DNA from: Terfezia claveryi
Lineage: Eukaryota; Ascomycota; Pezizomycetes; Pezizales; Pezizaceae
Direction of reading: 5' to 3'
Assembly (NCBI GenBank): GCA_015179025.1
Contig: WHUX01000008.1
Location: 558,001-622,000, forward strand
Length of the DNA: 64,000 nt
The translations under genes and the position numbers were made by a program. How positions within the stretch are numbered: position 1 is the stretch's first letter; every line of letters begins with the position of its first letter. The notes below the pieces were generated by a model, which saw only the letters and a program-made list of their open reading frames with translations, did not search any database and had not been told where the DNA came from. Of the stretch, positions 49,074 through 59,696 are shown piece after piece.

Positions 49074-50346
49074 ATGTTCAAGAGTTTGATGCGGTTCTCC
49101 CATGCTCGAGTTTTGCCTCTACGCCAAAGATGGATTCAGCAGAACAACCACAACATGTTCTCCCAGGCTAAGACGCTTAGGTTACAAATGTCCGGCGGAG
49201 TGCTTCTACAACAGAGATGGATGAGCAATACGATAGATGAGCGAGTTGCTAAGCTGGAAAGATCAATACAAGGACAGATCGACGGCCTCGAAAGGAAAAA
49301 TGAGGGCCTCACATCGGAAATCAAAGGCCTCAAATCCGAAATCAAAGGCCTCACATCGGAAATCAAAGGCCTCAAATCCGAAATCAAAGGCCTCGAAAGG
49401 AAAAATGAAGGCCTAGAAAGGAAAAATGAAGGCCTCGAAAGGAAAAATGAAGGCCTAACATCGGAAATCAAAGGCCTCACATCGGAAATCAAAGGCCTCA
49501 AATCGGAAAGCAAAGGCCTCAAATGGGAAATCAAAGGCTTCAAATCCGAATTAAGCAGCATCTTCAAGTCTACTGTACTGCCACTTCATAAAGCTGTTAT
49601 TTTGAAGGCCATCATGAAAGAGATCTGCAACATGAAGCAGAGAAAGGTATTGGCAATGCAATTTAGCCCTTATAGTAAGTATTATACAGCTAATTAGGTT
49701 TTCTAGATTGTCAAGAGAACGAATAAGAGGAAGAGCAAGTTCGCAAATGCGATATTTGGTGCACGAAACGACTTTGGACACTTTGGCCTACGGTCCCAAA
49801 AAGATATGTTGTGGCTATCAAACCAGGTAAGTCATAAACCAACTCACTCCCTGTCAAGTACAATATGCCCTTTCATAGCGAGGACCGTTCAAACCTGGTG
49901 CCAGTTGGAAAATAATCAGATCATTTTCCAGTGAACTGCGATTCGTTTGTGCACAGGCACCAGGTTTTGGACTGTATTGCTGGTGGAAAGAGAGCCAAAA
50001 AAATATCTAACAAACCTGATTGGTTCATAGTACGATACGGTAATGATGCATAGAAACGGTGTTGCCCATGAAATTACTGGAGAATCGACCTATCATGCAT
50101 TTCAACATCTGAAGGCAACAGAAAAAGCAATATATGGAAGGCTGTTTAAACATTACTTTTTGTGTCCCATGGAAAAGTGGGAAACGGAAGCCACGGATGA
50201 ACAAAAAAATCACATCGTATCAAATTGTAAATACTGATTTTTTCTGACAACCTTACTCCTGGATCAAAATTTTAACATCATTTGCTTACTATTCTTCATA
50301 AACAGGCACAGATGAGGAAATAGAGGAATACCTCCAGGGTGATTAG
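49074..50346 (+). CDS. Novel coiled-coil protein with HEPN-like RNxxxH motif and probable mitochondrial presequence
   Basis: Five exons join in phase with good splice sites: 49074-49646, 49707-49826, 49879-49944, 50031-50226, 50306-50346; 331 aa. The N-terminus (MFKSLMRFSHARVLPLRQRW and a second LLQQRWMS) is basic and free of acidic residues, like a mitochondrial presequence. Residues 71-161 are thirteen exact 7-residue units of the types GLERKNE, GLTSEIK and GLKSEIK, an ideal heptad coiled coil. A basic segment (IVKRTNKRKSKFANAIFG) follows. The C-terminal part has helix-like SSELRFYDTVMMHRNGVAHE with R261-N-x3-H266 as in HEPN RNases, then AFQHLKATEKAIYGRLFKHY, ending DEEIEEYLQGD. Intact while everything around it is decayed. 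No known family recalled; the HEPN call is inference from the motif and helices. Confidence 0.72.
49284..49556 (+). repeat. 21-bp coding minisatellite (13 units)
   Basis: Tandem units beginning GGCCTC, two main types (GGCCTCGAAAGGAAAAATGA and GGCCTCACATCGGAAATCAA), arranged in blocks that suggest recent expansion or unequal exchange. Each unit encodes exactly one heptad. Confidence 0.93.
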
Positions 50347-51300
50347 GGTTCTCCCTGGATTGATTTCCCACTTCGGACTCGCGTCCAGCAAAGTCTCTCA
50401 GAATTCCAATAAGCAAGCAATTAGTTCGTGCACTTGGAATTAGAAGAAGCTACCTAAGTGATTGCAATAGTACAAAACGGGGAGTATAGGGTGATACCCA
50501 GAATAAGGCTACATGCACAGAGCACCCTACAGAGAGCGTGGTTTTTACAGAGTAGAATACTGTCAGCGGACTCGGTTGAACGCTGGATTCATTTGCCCTT
50601 GATCCATCTCTTGCTGCTCATCAAGCAAGCGGACCTCAGGAGCACATCCTCGATTTCAGTGATCCTATCTGTCATCGCGAGGTCTGCTTGCGTTTGTGCT
50701 TGAGTCTGCTAGCAACCATAGCAAACATACTGGTTAGACTTTATCCTGTACCTCCTACATTCTCTACCTATATGCTCTAAATTAAGTGATGTGTCCGAAC
50801 AACCAAACTGGTTGACAAGAAGTGCTGATCCTGAAATACTGCTATGACGATCCAAAAACAAGAAGATAAGACTTCCTATAAGACAAGACCTCCGAAACAG
50901 CAAGGCCTACAAGTTGATAAGGCTTCAGAGAAGACAACCTAACCTACTTAAACGTGAGTGCCGTGATAGAGCATAGAGAACAGCCATGACTTGAACATGA
51001 CATGACCACAAAGACGCTGATAAGCAAACGGAACAATGAGATCACAAGCAAGTGAAGTTGTGAGAGATGATGTACTTAATGTATAGAAATACCATGATAT
51101 AAGGGATGACCTGCTGAGTGAAGCACTACAAGAGACGACGTGGATATGAGAGACGAACTCCGAGTGAAGGCACTGGGCACTAAGTGAAGTATTAGGGCAC
51201 TAGACAGTACACCTGGATCGATCAGCGGAAGGATGTCGAAAGGTAGGTACCCCAGAGTTAGCCAGCCTTTACCTCAACAACATGTTCCAGTACCATGGTC
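50347..51300. other. Intergenic, nothing firmly recognised
   Basis: About 950 bases. Short repeats such as AAGACAAGAC/AAGATAAGAC (50865-50890) and GTGAAG-rich sequence (51115-51195). No supported gene. Confidence 0.35.
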
Positions 51301-51315
51301 TCCCTGTATCAATTG
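51301..51315 (+). repeat. Target-site duplication, left copy
   Basis: TCCCTGTATCAATTG, identical to 52600-52614. The pair flanks the retroelement. Confidence 0.75.
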
Positions 51316-52599
51316 CGAAGGGGAGAAATGCCACTCAGGGCCTACTTCATGCATAGATAGTCTCAACTGTTACACTCGCTTATCCTCCCTTCGAGTCCTG
51401 GTGGGGGCCTCTCGGGGTCGAAATGCACCTGGGGGCGGATAGCCGAGCAAGGGCAGAGACAGCAACTCGTCGTAGTGAAGTACCCCAGTCATCTCCATTA
51501 CCTAGCAGTTGACTCACCACCAGGTGCGTGCGCCAGGTTAAGTCCGGTTGAATTCCGGTTGGGCTCGGACAGGTCACATCTCGTACAAACAGTCACGGCT
51601 GGCACTACCCGTAGGGGGTTTCCTCCAGTACGTGTGATGTATTGGTTAGTCACTGGGGGATCTTTGGTATAGTGTCCACTGCGAATCGTTCACATTGAGC
51701 AGTAGTGTTCACAGTAATATACCTATAGAGACCGGTGGCGAGACACCGCCGGCGGATGGTGGGAGTTTGTATGTACCACCTTCTGCATCGCGAAGAGCTG
51801 AGAAATGCAGCGTGAGGCGAGGCGTTACGTACGGTTCAGAGCACCATTAGAGTAATGAATTCCATTACGCGTGTTCCCTGACATTGCATACAAGAGCTCG
51901 GGGTTCCGGGTTAACTGCAGCGTAACGGTCCGACAGGACGGATGCGGGTGTCGGTCTCAATGAATGCAGCAATGCGTACGCAGTTCACCTGCGGAGGCTT
52001 AAGGAGCAAAGGCAAATACTATAGCGGGGGTGGTAGCCGCATAGTTCTCTACTGATTCAACTCAGTAAGTGGGTCTGGTCCACTACAAGTTATGGAAAGC
52101 GGGTAACGCCGTGAGTATGTCCCATAGTGAAACTGAGAACTGATGAGGAGGAAACATACGAGGCTACAGAGGCCTTTTTCGGGCTATTATTCGGAGAGCT
52201 CACATAGTACTCCGACATCTACATGTCCTACAAGTTTCAAAGTTCCACATTCTACAAGTTTCTAAGTTCCACGTTCGTCACGAATTCCCTTTGTCGTTGT
52301 TCCAGTCCATATCTAGTTCTCTTTTGCCACGAATTCCCATTGTCTTTTCCAGTCCATATCTAGTTCTTTTATCTTCAGTTCGTCAAGTTGGAGTCAAGGT
52401 CCTGTCAGGCCTCCGGGTCATCGGCTAGTCCGTTAATGACAGCATGGGGCCTTGTATCCCTGTCCATGTACATAATTCTGCGTGGGATGGCAGATTAACT
52501 TGCCCCTCCCTTGAATCCACCGGGCTTCCGCGTGGCTCCTCATAGTCCCTCGTCGGGGCTGCATAGGAGTACTGAGTATTTAAAAAAATCAAAAAAAAA
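51316..52599 (+). mobile_element. Non-coding retroelement with poly-A tail and 15-bp target duplication
   Basis: 1284 bp between two copies of TCCCTGTATCAATTG. The 3' end is an A-rich tail directly before the right duplication, as left by LINE-type target-primed insertion. The last 200 bases match the SINE family at 58468 and 59697, so the element probably uses the same LINE machinery. No ORF of note. The interior is GC-richer than its surroundings and suggests RNA structure: AGACCGGTGGCGAGACACCG at 51729 pairs with itself, GTGCG and GGTTAAGTC lie at 51524-51543, and ACGTACGGTTC is at 51827. These resemble group II intron ends and domain V. Confidence 0.6.
52400..52599 (+). mobile_element. 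SINE-like 3' module of the retroelement
   Basis: Contains TCAGGCCTCCGGGTCATCGG, GTTAATGACAG, GCAGATTAACTTGCC, AATCCACCGGGCTTCC and GAGTACTGAGTATTTAAAAA, the same order as in the SINE copies at 59697-59929 and 58468-58752 (reverse). Confidence 0.75.
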
Positions 52600-52614
52600 T
52601 CCCTGTATCAATTG
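52600..52614 (+). repeat. Target-site duplication, right copy
   Basis: Identical to 51301-51315, directly after the poly-A tail. Confidence 0.75.
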
Positions 52615-53698
52615 TCTCTGGCCGTGGTCCCCAATTTGTTCTGGAAGGCCTACTGTGAGCTGCTCGGAATCAAGGTTTACCTTAGTCTGGCTTGCACTAG
52701 CCCCTCCCCAGGGTTTACCTCTCAACGGCATACACACCACCTCCAAACTGACAGCCAATTAGACCTGGGTACGGGACGAGACATCTCGGGACTTTTTGTG
52801 AAAATTTTTCAGTGGCTGCGAAGATCTTTTCATGGATTGCGACAATCAGTTTAGCAGCCTACGATAGCCTTCGCTTGTAAATATGTGCTCTGTTCCATAT
52901 GCCAATTAGTCAGATTGGCCAATCGAACGTTCCATTGACCAATTTACAATTCCCTTGGCCAGTCTGACGAATTGGCAGTTGGAACATTCCATACACCAAC
53001 TGCACTACGGCCCCATTCCGTTCACCAAATTCACGCTAATTCACCATCGCATGCATCAATGTCACGATATGTTCAACGTACGCTGCATTCAGAACAACCA
53101 TCACTACCTACATTGCATACAAAACAAATGACCACGCCAACAAATAAACAAACCCAAAACAATGACTGCACGAACAAATAAACAACCCCAAAATACGAGT
53201 TAATTATCACCACACCAGTGAAAAAACCAATAATATTAACCTAAAAAACAAAACAAATTAAATTAAAAAACAGAATGCGACAGGCAAAAAATAAATAAAA
53301 TAAAAAAGAAAAGAAAAAAAAACCTGAACGCAGTCTAGGTCTCATCGGGATTCGCAGTGAATATAGGCATACAGATGAGTGGGCTCAAGATAATCTTATT
53401 ATGAAGGCTTGCTTAATTAACAGGAGGTAGCTAAACTGGAGTGTATATATATACACGGAAGTGCGGCTGGTTCATCCTACTCCTTCTCCTGCCCCTTCCC
53501 TCCGCCGCTAATTCGTGTTGCCCCCTCTGCCGCTAGTTCGTGCCTTCCCTCCTCCTACGTGGAATGAGAGAAAGAAGACTTCCATATTGGCGAGATTGGG
53601 TATATTGCAGGCAGTACGTCAAGCCGGTGAATGCATGAATATTGGATATATCGGGATTGGCCGGTTCAGGGTAAACACGGTGGATATGCTGCAGGCCG
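52615..53698. other. Intergenic with repeat fragments
   Basis: It holds a copy of the AGACCTGGGTACGGGACGAG repeat (52759-52793, also at 54964) and inverted short segments around CCAATTAGTCAGATTGGCCA (52900). 53120-53320 is A-rich. No gene. Confidence 0.45.
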
Positions 53699-53758
53699 CA
53701 TAGCCCCCCTAACGGGGCTGCATAGGAGTACTAAGTATTAAAAAAAAAAAAAAAAGAA
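53699..53758 (+). mobile_element. SINE 3'-end fragment
   Basis: GGGGCTGCATAGGAGTACTA then AGTATT and an A run, matching the tail of the 52400-52599 module. Confidence 0.65.
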
Positions 53759-53870
53759 TATCTAGCTGGAGAAGGGGCGAATATTGGGTATATTGTGGGC
53801 GGTACATCAAGCTGGAGAAAGGGCGAATATGGGGTATATTGCAGGCCGAGTATACAGCTGAGGAAGTCCC

Positions 53871-54240
53871 TTCGGGGACAGCATTAGCCAGCGGGGGAGG
53901 TAAGGGACAGCACTAGCCAGCGGGGGAGGCAAGGGACAGCATTAGCCAGCGGGGTAGGCAAGGGACAGCATTAGCCAGCGGGGGAGGCAAGGGACAGCAT
54001 TAGCCAGCGGGGGAGGCAAGGGACAGCATTAGCCAGCGGGGTAGGCAAGGGACAGCATTAGCCAGCGGGGGAGGCAAGGGACAGCATTAGCCAGCGGGGG
54101 AGGTAATGGACAGCATTAGCCAGCGGGGGAGGCAATGGACAGCATTATCCAGCGGGGGAGGTAATGGACAGCATTAGCCAGCGGGGGAGGTAACGGACAG
54201 CACTAGCCAGTGGAGGAGGCAATGGACAGCATTAGAGGGA
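53871..54240 (+). repeat. 29-bp minisatellite, about 12 units
   Basis: Head-to-tail units GGACAGCATTAGCCAGCGGG followed by GGAGGCAAG, with few variants (GTAGG, GTAAC, AATGG). Confidence 0.93.
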
Positions 54241-54963
54241 CAGCACTACCTCTAGAGATTCCAGTATGGATAATATGTCAGATACTATTGCCCTGCAGAG
54301 GCCTAGTTAATTGTGGGGGATTTTTTTTTATTGGGGGTTGTTTTTTATTGGCGTTTTTCAATTTAATTTTCTCAATATTCTCTCATCACATTATATTTTG
54401 AGTTATTATTTATTATTTTATTTTCTTGTGTTCGCATTCTATGTTTTTTTATTTTTATTTTTATTTTTAGATTTTTATTTTTAGATTTTTATTTTATTAA
54501 ATTTTTGTTTGATAATTTCACTCCCTTTGTTTATTTATTGGTGCGGTCATTTGTTTTGTATGCAATGTGGAGATCGGTGCATGCGACATTGAGGGTCGTT
54601 AGTGCCATTGGTCTCTAGGTCGACCCTACTGCCAATAGCGTCCCATTGGCCAATGGGTCGGTACTTATATTTGCCAATGTAGCACCTTTGATTTTTTTTT
54701 TTTTTTTTTAAATACTACCTTGGCCTTTGAGTCAGAACATAAATGAGAGCTGAGCCAAGTTGTACATATGTCCTTGATGAGTTGATGAGATGGTATGAGA
54801 TACGGCCTGGCCCTGCTGCTGAGCTGTTTAAGGTTTTGCCGAGAGCCTTTCTGACTTTCTCAACCATTGACTCCTCCGCTAGCCGATAACTTATGGGTGA
54901 GTAAACAATTAAGAGTGATGAGGGTGGGGTATGCTGGTGGTGACTAGATGATGTTTCTGGTGT
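54241..54963. other. AT-rich repeat stretch
   Basis: T-rich tandem ATTTTTATTTTTAG-like sequence (54440-54500) and a reverse-strand SINE tail (T run then AAATACTACC, 54693-54718). No gene. Confidence 0.5.
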
Positions 54964-55035
54964 AGACCTGGGCACGAGACGAGACATCTCGAGACTAAGT
55001 CTCGAGACTTACGAGACGAGACGTCTCGAGACACG
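54964..55035. repeat. Palindrome-rich repeat (CTCGAGAC family)
   Basis: AGACCTGGGCACGAGACGAG, then ACATCTCGAGACTAAGTCTC, which folds on itself, then ACGAGACGAGACGTCTCGAG. Its first 34 bases recur at 52759 with three changes, and a shorter piece occurs at about 57232. Confidence 0.75.
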
Positions 55036-55136
55036 CCGCCGTCCAGGCGATCCAGGCCATTCATGCTATTCAGGCCGTTCAGGCCATTCAGGCGGTCTAG
55101 GCTATTCAGGCGGTCAAGGCTATTCAGGGTGCCCCG
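55036..55136 (+). repeat. Imperfect tandem repeat (ATTCAGGC)
   Basis: Alternating units such as GCTATTCAGGCGGTC and GCCATTCAGGCCGTT, which would read Ala-Ile-Gln-Ala-Val if translated. One frame is closed by a TAG. Confidence 0.65.
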
Positions 55137-55944
55137 GCTACCCAGTCGCTGGCCCGTTGCACGGCGGCGGCGGCGGCAGCGGGGCCGGGGCCCTGAGGCT
55201 GAGGCTCAGAACGTACTACCACTTTGAGTATTGACCCTTGTCTAGGGCCTACCAGATTCGAATTAGTAGTATTACCAATTAAGTCACCTGATAACTTGGC
55301 CGTCTGCGACAACTTCACTAGCGCAGCGGACACAATGCCAATATATGCATTTTTTTTTTTTTCTTTTTGGAAGGTCCATACGTCATGGAGCCTAAGGCTA
55401 TGACACGGCCCCGATCCCTCATCTTAGAAGACTCGGTCTCGGTACACCCTTGGAACATCGGGCTACATAAACGCCCTGCCTTCCGAACCTAAGAAGTGTC
55501 ATAACAGATATAACCCCTTCCTCCTCCGCCACACCCTCTGGCCGGCCAGCGTCCCCGTCACATCACGCCCCGTTCCAGCCCTCCCCAAAGACCAAAGCAA
55601 CTGCCTCCAACCCCTCACACTAGATGTAAGTTCGAGAAGAACGTCTCAACCAGATCTACTGTATATTCCTCCCCCCATTTTTTATCTTCTTCAATTACCT
55701 AACACATGCAGTAGAGCCTACGGCGGTGGTGTATGGGCCGAGAGCGGTCTGCCTGCTCTTATTGATGGGAGCACGACCATGGATGTCAGCGTGATCGCAG
55801 GAGCGCCAGTGGAAGATCTTGCTTCGACGGCCGGTGAACTGCGATCAGTTGTAGGTACTACTAGGTTGTATGAGGAGGATAGTCGATGTGACCAAGTGGA
55901 CTATGGAAAGTGAAGACGGTCGACCGCGGGGAAGGCCCTGAAGG
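55137..55944. other. Unassigned repeat-rich sequence
   Basis: It includes a GCGGCG run (55161-55180) and, from 55350, a T run followed by GGTCCATACGTCATGGAGCC, related to the reverse-strand SINE at 55945. No gene supported. Confidence 0.4.
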
Positions 55945-56300
55945 GGTTTTTTTTTTTTTGAAGTCTATACGTCTTTGTGATAGCGAACTATCAGCCTAAG
56001 TCTATGAGACGGCTCGTGTGCGCAACCTAAGAGGTCGCATGACGAGCAACCCAGAAGCCCGGATGGATTCAAGGCTAACTGCCTTACACTACAACATGGC
56101 CAAGTGACTGCTTTCCGCCCATGGCAACCTTGGCCGCCCTCTCCTTTCCACCCCCACCCAACCGCGCTTTGAGACCAACACCCAACCCGCATCAAGACCA
56201 ACACCCGACCCAGCCGAGGATGAACTGTCTCAAATCCCATAAGCTAGACTGCTAGAACATAACTCTATACATCTCTTATTATATTCCACTGAATCCCACT
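55945..56300 (-). mobile_element. SINE-like element (reverse strand) with 12-bp target duplication
   Basis: The T run at 55947 is the reverse-strand poly-A tail. AGGCCCTGAAGG at 55933-55944 recurs at 56301-56312. Internal CCCGGATGGATTCAAGGC resembles a segment of the other SINE family (CCCGAGTGGATTCAGGAC). Confidence 0.7.
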
Positions 56301-56449
56301 AGGCCCTGAAGGTGGAGGGGAGATGCGCAAGCTAATAAAGGGGAAGGGAAAGGAAGTGACCAGAGAAGTGGAGGCGAGATGACAATGAAGGGGAATGTTG
56401 TGGAGCCGGTGTTGCCAATGGAGCTGACACTGGGGTAAGGCGTGGTGGT

Positions 56450-57219
56450 TTGGGGCTGCTAGATGCTGGAATTCCAAGGGATACGGCGGAAGGGACAAGG
56501 AGCGAAGCTGGAGTTGCGGGGCCCAGCAGGGTGGGCGGCAACATGGCTGCAGTTTTAGCTGGAATCAGTACCACCCGAAGTCGTTCAAGCATGCGGTCAA
56601 GTATCCCAGATGTGGGCTCGGCCTCGTTTACTGATCCAACCTCAACCACTAAATCAGAAGTAGCTGAGAGGGAGGGCGGTACCTGCTGGTTATGTGGACG
56701 TATTGATGATGGATCTGGTGCTTTGGAGGTTGCGCACCATATCTCAAGGATCGCCACCCCAAGAGTGCGTGAAATGCTACATTGCTATCAATCTATTGTG
56801 CATAACGTTAATCTTATATATAGTGCCTCTACTATAAAGGTGTCAATGTTCTCCCAGCCACGCTGACACATCTTGCACATTCGGGCAATTTGATTTTGCT
56901 GTGTGCTGTGTGCGACCATGCCTTTGATGCAGCACATCCCAGCTGGGTAATGGTGCCGACGGAGGAAACTCTGAATGTGTAACTCGGCATGAACAGCGAG
57001 ACTATCAATCTCGAAGCCGGGCTGGGGGAGAGGGAGCTCAGAACTCTCACGAACATAGATAAAGGTGTAGTACTTTATCAACCTTGCATCCTCTCAGAGG
57101 GTTTCCCCTTAATGGAACCGTCACTCAAACGCTCAAATTGGCTCAAGATATGGGGCGGCGATCCCATCGCAGTAATTATTAAGGCCCTTTTGGGCGTTTT
57201 CCAACCTTATGAACCATGA
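56450..57219 (+). pseudogene. Fungal HNH-nuclease-like gene, broken
   Basis: CWLCGR..LEVAHHISR (about 56680-56750) is the first half of an HNH motif with its zinc-type CxxC and the AHH pair. After a gap (possible intron) come LLCAVCDHAFDAAHPSWVMV (about 56893-56955) and, further on, LKIWGGDPIAVIIKALLG and PYEP with a stop at 57219. A TAA at 56980-56982 and a frame change (HEQRDYQ in one frame, LEAGLGERE in another) break it. It resembles the HNH_2-type proteins numerous in filamentous fungi, function unclear. Identified from motif memory. Confidence 0.6.
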
Positions 57220-58467
57220 GCAATCAGCAGGCCTGGGCACGAGGATGTGACGATTGGTGTCCCTGGCATTCTAGATACGAAATGCGCCCAACTCAATAAG
57301 TTGTGGTCCAGAACGCCCCCACAAGTGAGTGAGCCAACACCGTCCAAGGGCAAGAAAAGGGTTCGGGGAGTTGACGAGGAGGACAAAGGAAAGGGTGGTG
57401 AAGAGGATGATGGAGGAGAAGGGTATGGAAGAGAGGGCCGAAGGAAGAAAAGGTAGAGGGAGAAAAGACAGGTTACACCGAGTGATCGGAACCTCCGGTC
57501 CTGAAGGCCTGCAAAAGTGAAGTTTTCCTACGGACCGGATAGTACGTCCCAGGATGCCATTGAAAGGGCCCTGGGGTGTCTGGAGAAACATCCTGACAGT
57601 AAAAAAGGGGGAAGTAGTGATGCTCTGATGGACCGCTGGAAACTAGCACGGGAGGATTGCTACCTGAAGGGGGATTCTTGCACGGTAAAATTACGGGTAT
57701 ATGCACACGTGTACTAGCGACGAAGGATAACTTACAGGCAGCTTTTGGCATCCCGAGGGGCTATAATACATGTTTGAGATTCATTTGATGCTGCAACGAA
57801 AGAGACCACTTCCATGAATCTACCGCTTTTTCGGTCCTCCACAATCACGGGTTTTGGAGACAAGCGGATTACGCCATGAGAAAGCCCTCCTTGTGGCAGG
57901 CATAATTCTTCGTTCACACCCGCGGCCCTTTCCTTTTCGTCCGTCTTCTTGTCGTCTTCTCACAAAAAATCCAGCGACAATTATTGCAATTATTTCAGTG
58001 GAACACAACAGACCGGCTTATAGCGGCATGTGGCAACTGCTCCCAGGAATTGGCTCTTACTGCAAGGACACGCGATAAAGTCTCCCTCCGCAATACTAAA
58101 CAGGCAATTTGGCCTAGCATTGCTTGATTACCTTTTTTGGGAAGACACACTAGGGAGCCCTAATTTGGACTCTACCTTTCGATCGAGACTAGGTACCTCG
58201 TATGTAGAACTTCTTTTTTGGGGGAATTGAGCTAGTCCCATTTTGTTGGTCCCGACACCACCATCACATAATAGTGACACTGCCAGTGTCCCCTGATCTT
58301 AATAGTCTCATGCCAAGACCCTGCGCCCGAGCGTATGATCTTAAGATGCGCTAGCGTATGACAGATTAGGGCTGAGCAAGCTTGCCAACTACCGGTGCTT
58401 CATAATCAAAACAAACATTGTACGGTCATGTCGACACTTATGACGAGAGATCATTTGCACGGCTAGA
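57220..58467. other. Unassigned sequence, short ORFs only
   Basis: Open stretches at 57247-57456 (Lys/Glu/Gly-rich) and 57517-57717 on the plus strand show no family resemblance. Probably debris, perhaps pieces of one decayed gene. Confidence 0.35.
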
Positions 58468-58752
58468 TTTTTTTTTTTTTTTTTTTTTTTTAAATACTTG
58501 TTACTCTTATTCAGTCCCAGTAAGGGGACCATGAAGAGCCACTCGGAAACCCGAGTGGATTCAGGACAAGGCAAGTTAATCTGCCAGGTCCGGCGCGCAG
58601 AAAGCAGAAGATAGATACATGTGTGAGAAAGAATGAAAGTCGTAGTCACGTGACCAAATGATACGGTATCGTTTGATCATGTGACAGCAAAGGGCCCCCA
58701 TGCTGTCATTAACTGCCGAAGGCGGATGACCCCAAGAGGCCTGACTGAGGCC
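58468..58752 (-). mobile_element. SINE copy, reverse strand
   Basis: Begins with the reverse tail T24 then AAATACTTGTTACTC, followed by the reverse of GGACCATGAAGAGCCAC and GATGACCCCAAGAGGCCTGA at the far end. Same family as 59697-59929 but with an extra segment in the middle. No clean target duplication found. Confidence 0.8.
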
Positions 58753-59682
58753 CGTACCCGAAAACGACCAAAAGTGTGAAAAATGTGTCCACCAAATGCG
58801 TGAGAGACTGCAAATGCGTAAGAATAAGCAAAAGTGTAAGGAAATCATATAAAGAAGACGTCAGAGGGCCTCCATACTGTCATTAACCGCCAATGGCAAG
58901 AGGCCTGACAGGTTGGACGGGCTTATTAGAAGACCGTCATTTAGAGAATGAACACTCACAAACATCGCTCTACACTGCTTGTTATAGATTAACTCGCGGT
59001 CACTGTCAACGGACCCCGAACCGGCAGCACGACGCGCGCGCACTACAAATTCCTCACCTGCCACGCTCGACGACTTTTTTAAAACTACGTCCTCTCCACC
59101 CTCCCCGAAAATATTCAGGGACGTTTGGCCCCCTTTGCTCACCTATTTCCTTCCAATCCTGTGAAGATCGAGTCTGTTCCTATTGCGTTGCTCACGTTTT
59201 CACGCGTCGTTGAGATATTCGGCCTCACATATTCTGATGACGGCATAGTGGTACAAAAATCTCCACTTTGCCCAGATTCCACATGACGGGGAAATCAAGG
59301 ACCTCGATGTAGACCTCATCGCTTATGCCTGTTCAATATCACTTCTCCAGTTTGAATTTCTCTACGCAAAGATCTTCCCGCAGGAGACCGAAGCTGTGTG
59401 CCATATTGCTGTGGATAAAGCACTCCTGGAGGCACTCGCGATATGTGCAGTTCTGGATTGGCGCTCCGCCATCGAGACTCCGGGTGCTTCGCCAGACAAA
59501 ATCAGAGAAGCACTGTTTCAGACACGTTGTCGCATACCTGTTGACTCATAGTATGGGGTTCATGTTGGCTCGAAGCTTCACCGCGAGGAACCAAAGCAAA
59601 AATCTAAAGTTAAACAACTGGTAGCTGTTGGTGAGGGAGGTGTAGACGTAGTTTATACTGGAAGGGCTGACTATGCTGCTGC

Positions 59683-59696
59683 CCTTCGAGACCCTA
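59683..59696 (+). repeat. Target-site duplication, left copy
   Basis: CCTTCGAGACCCTA, repeated at 59930-59943. Confidence 0.88.

Noticed and set aside
53871..54240. Repeats of regular length suggested a CRISPR-like array
   Set aside because: Units are head-to-tail without spacers, in a eukaryotic genome; it is a minisatellite.
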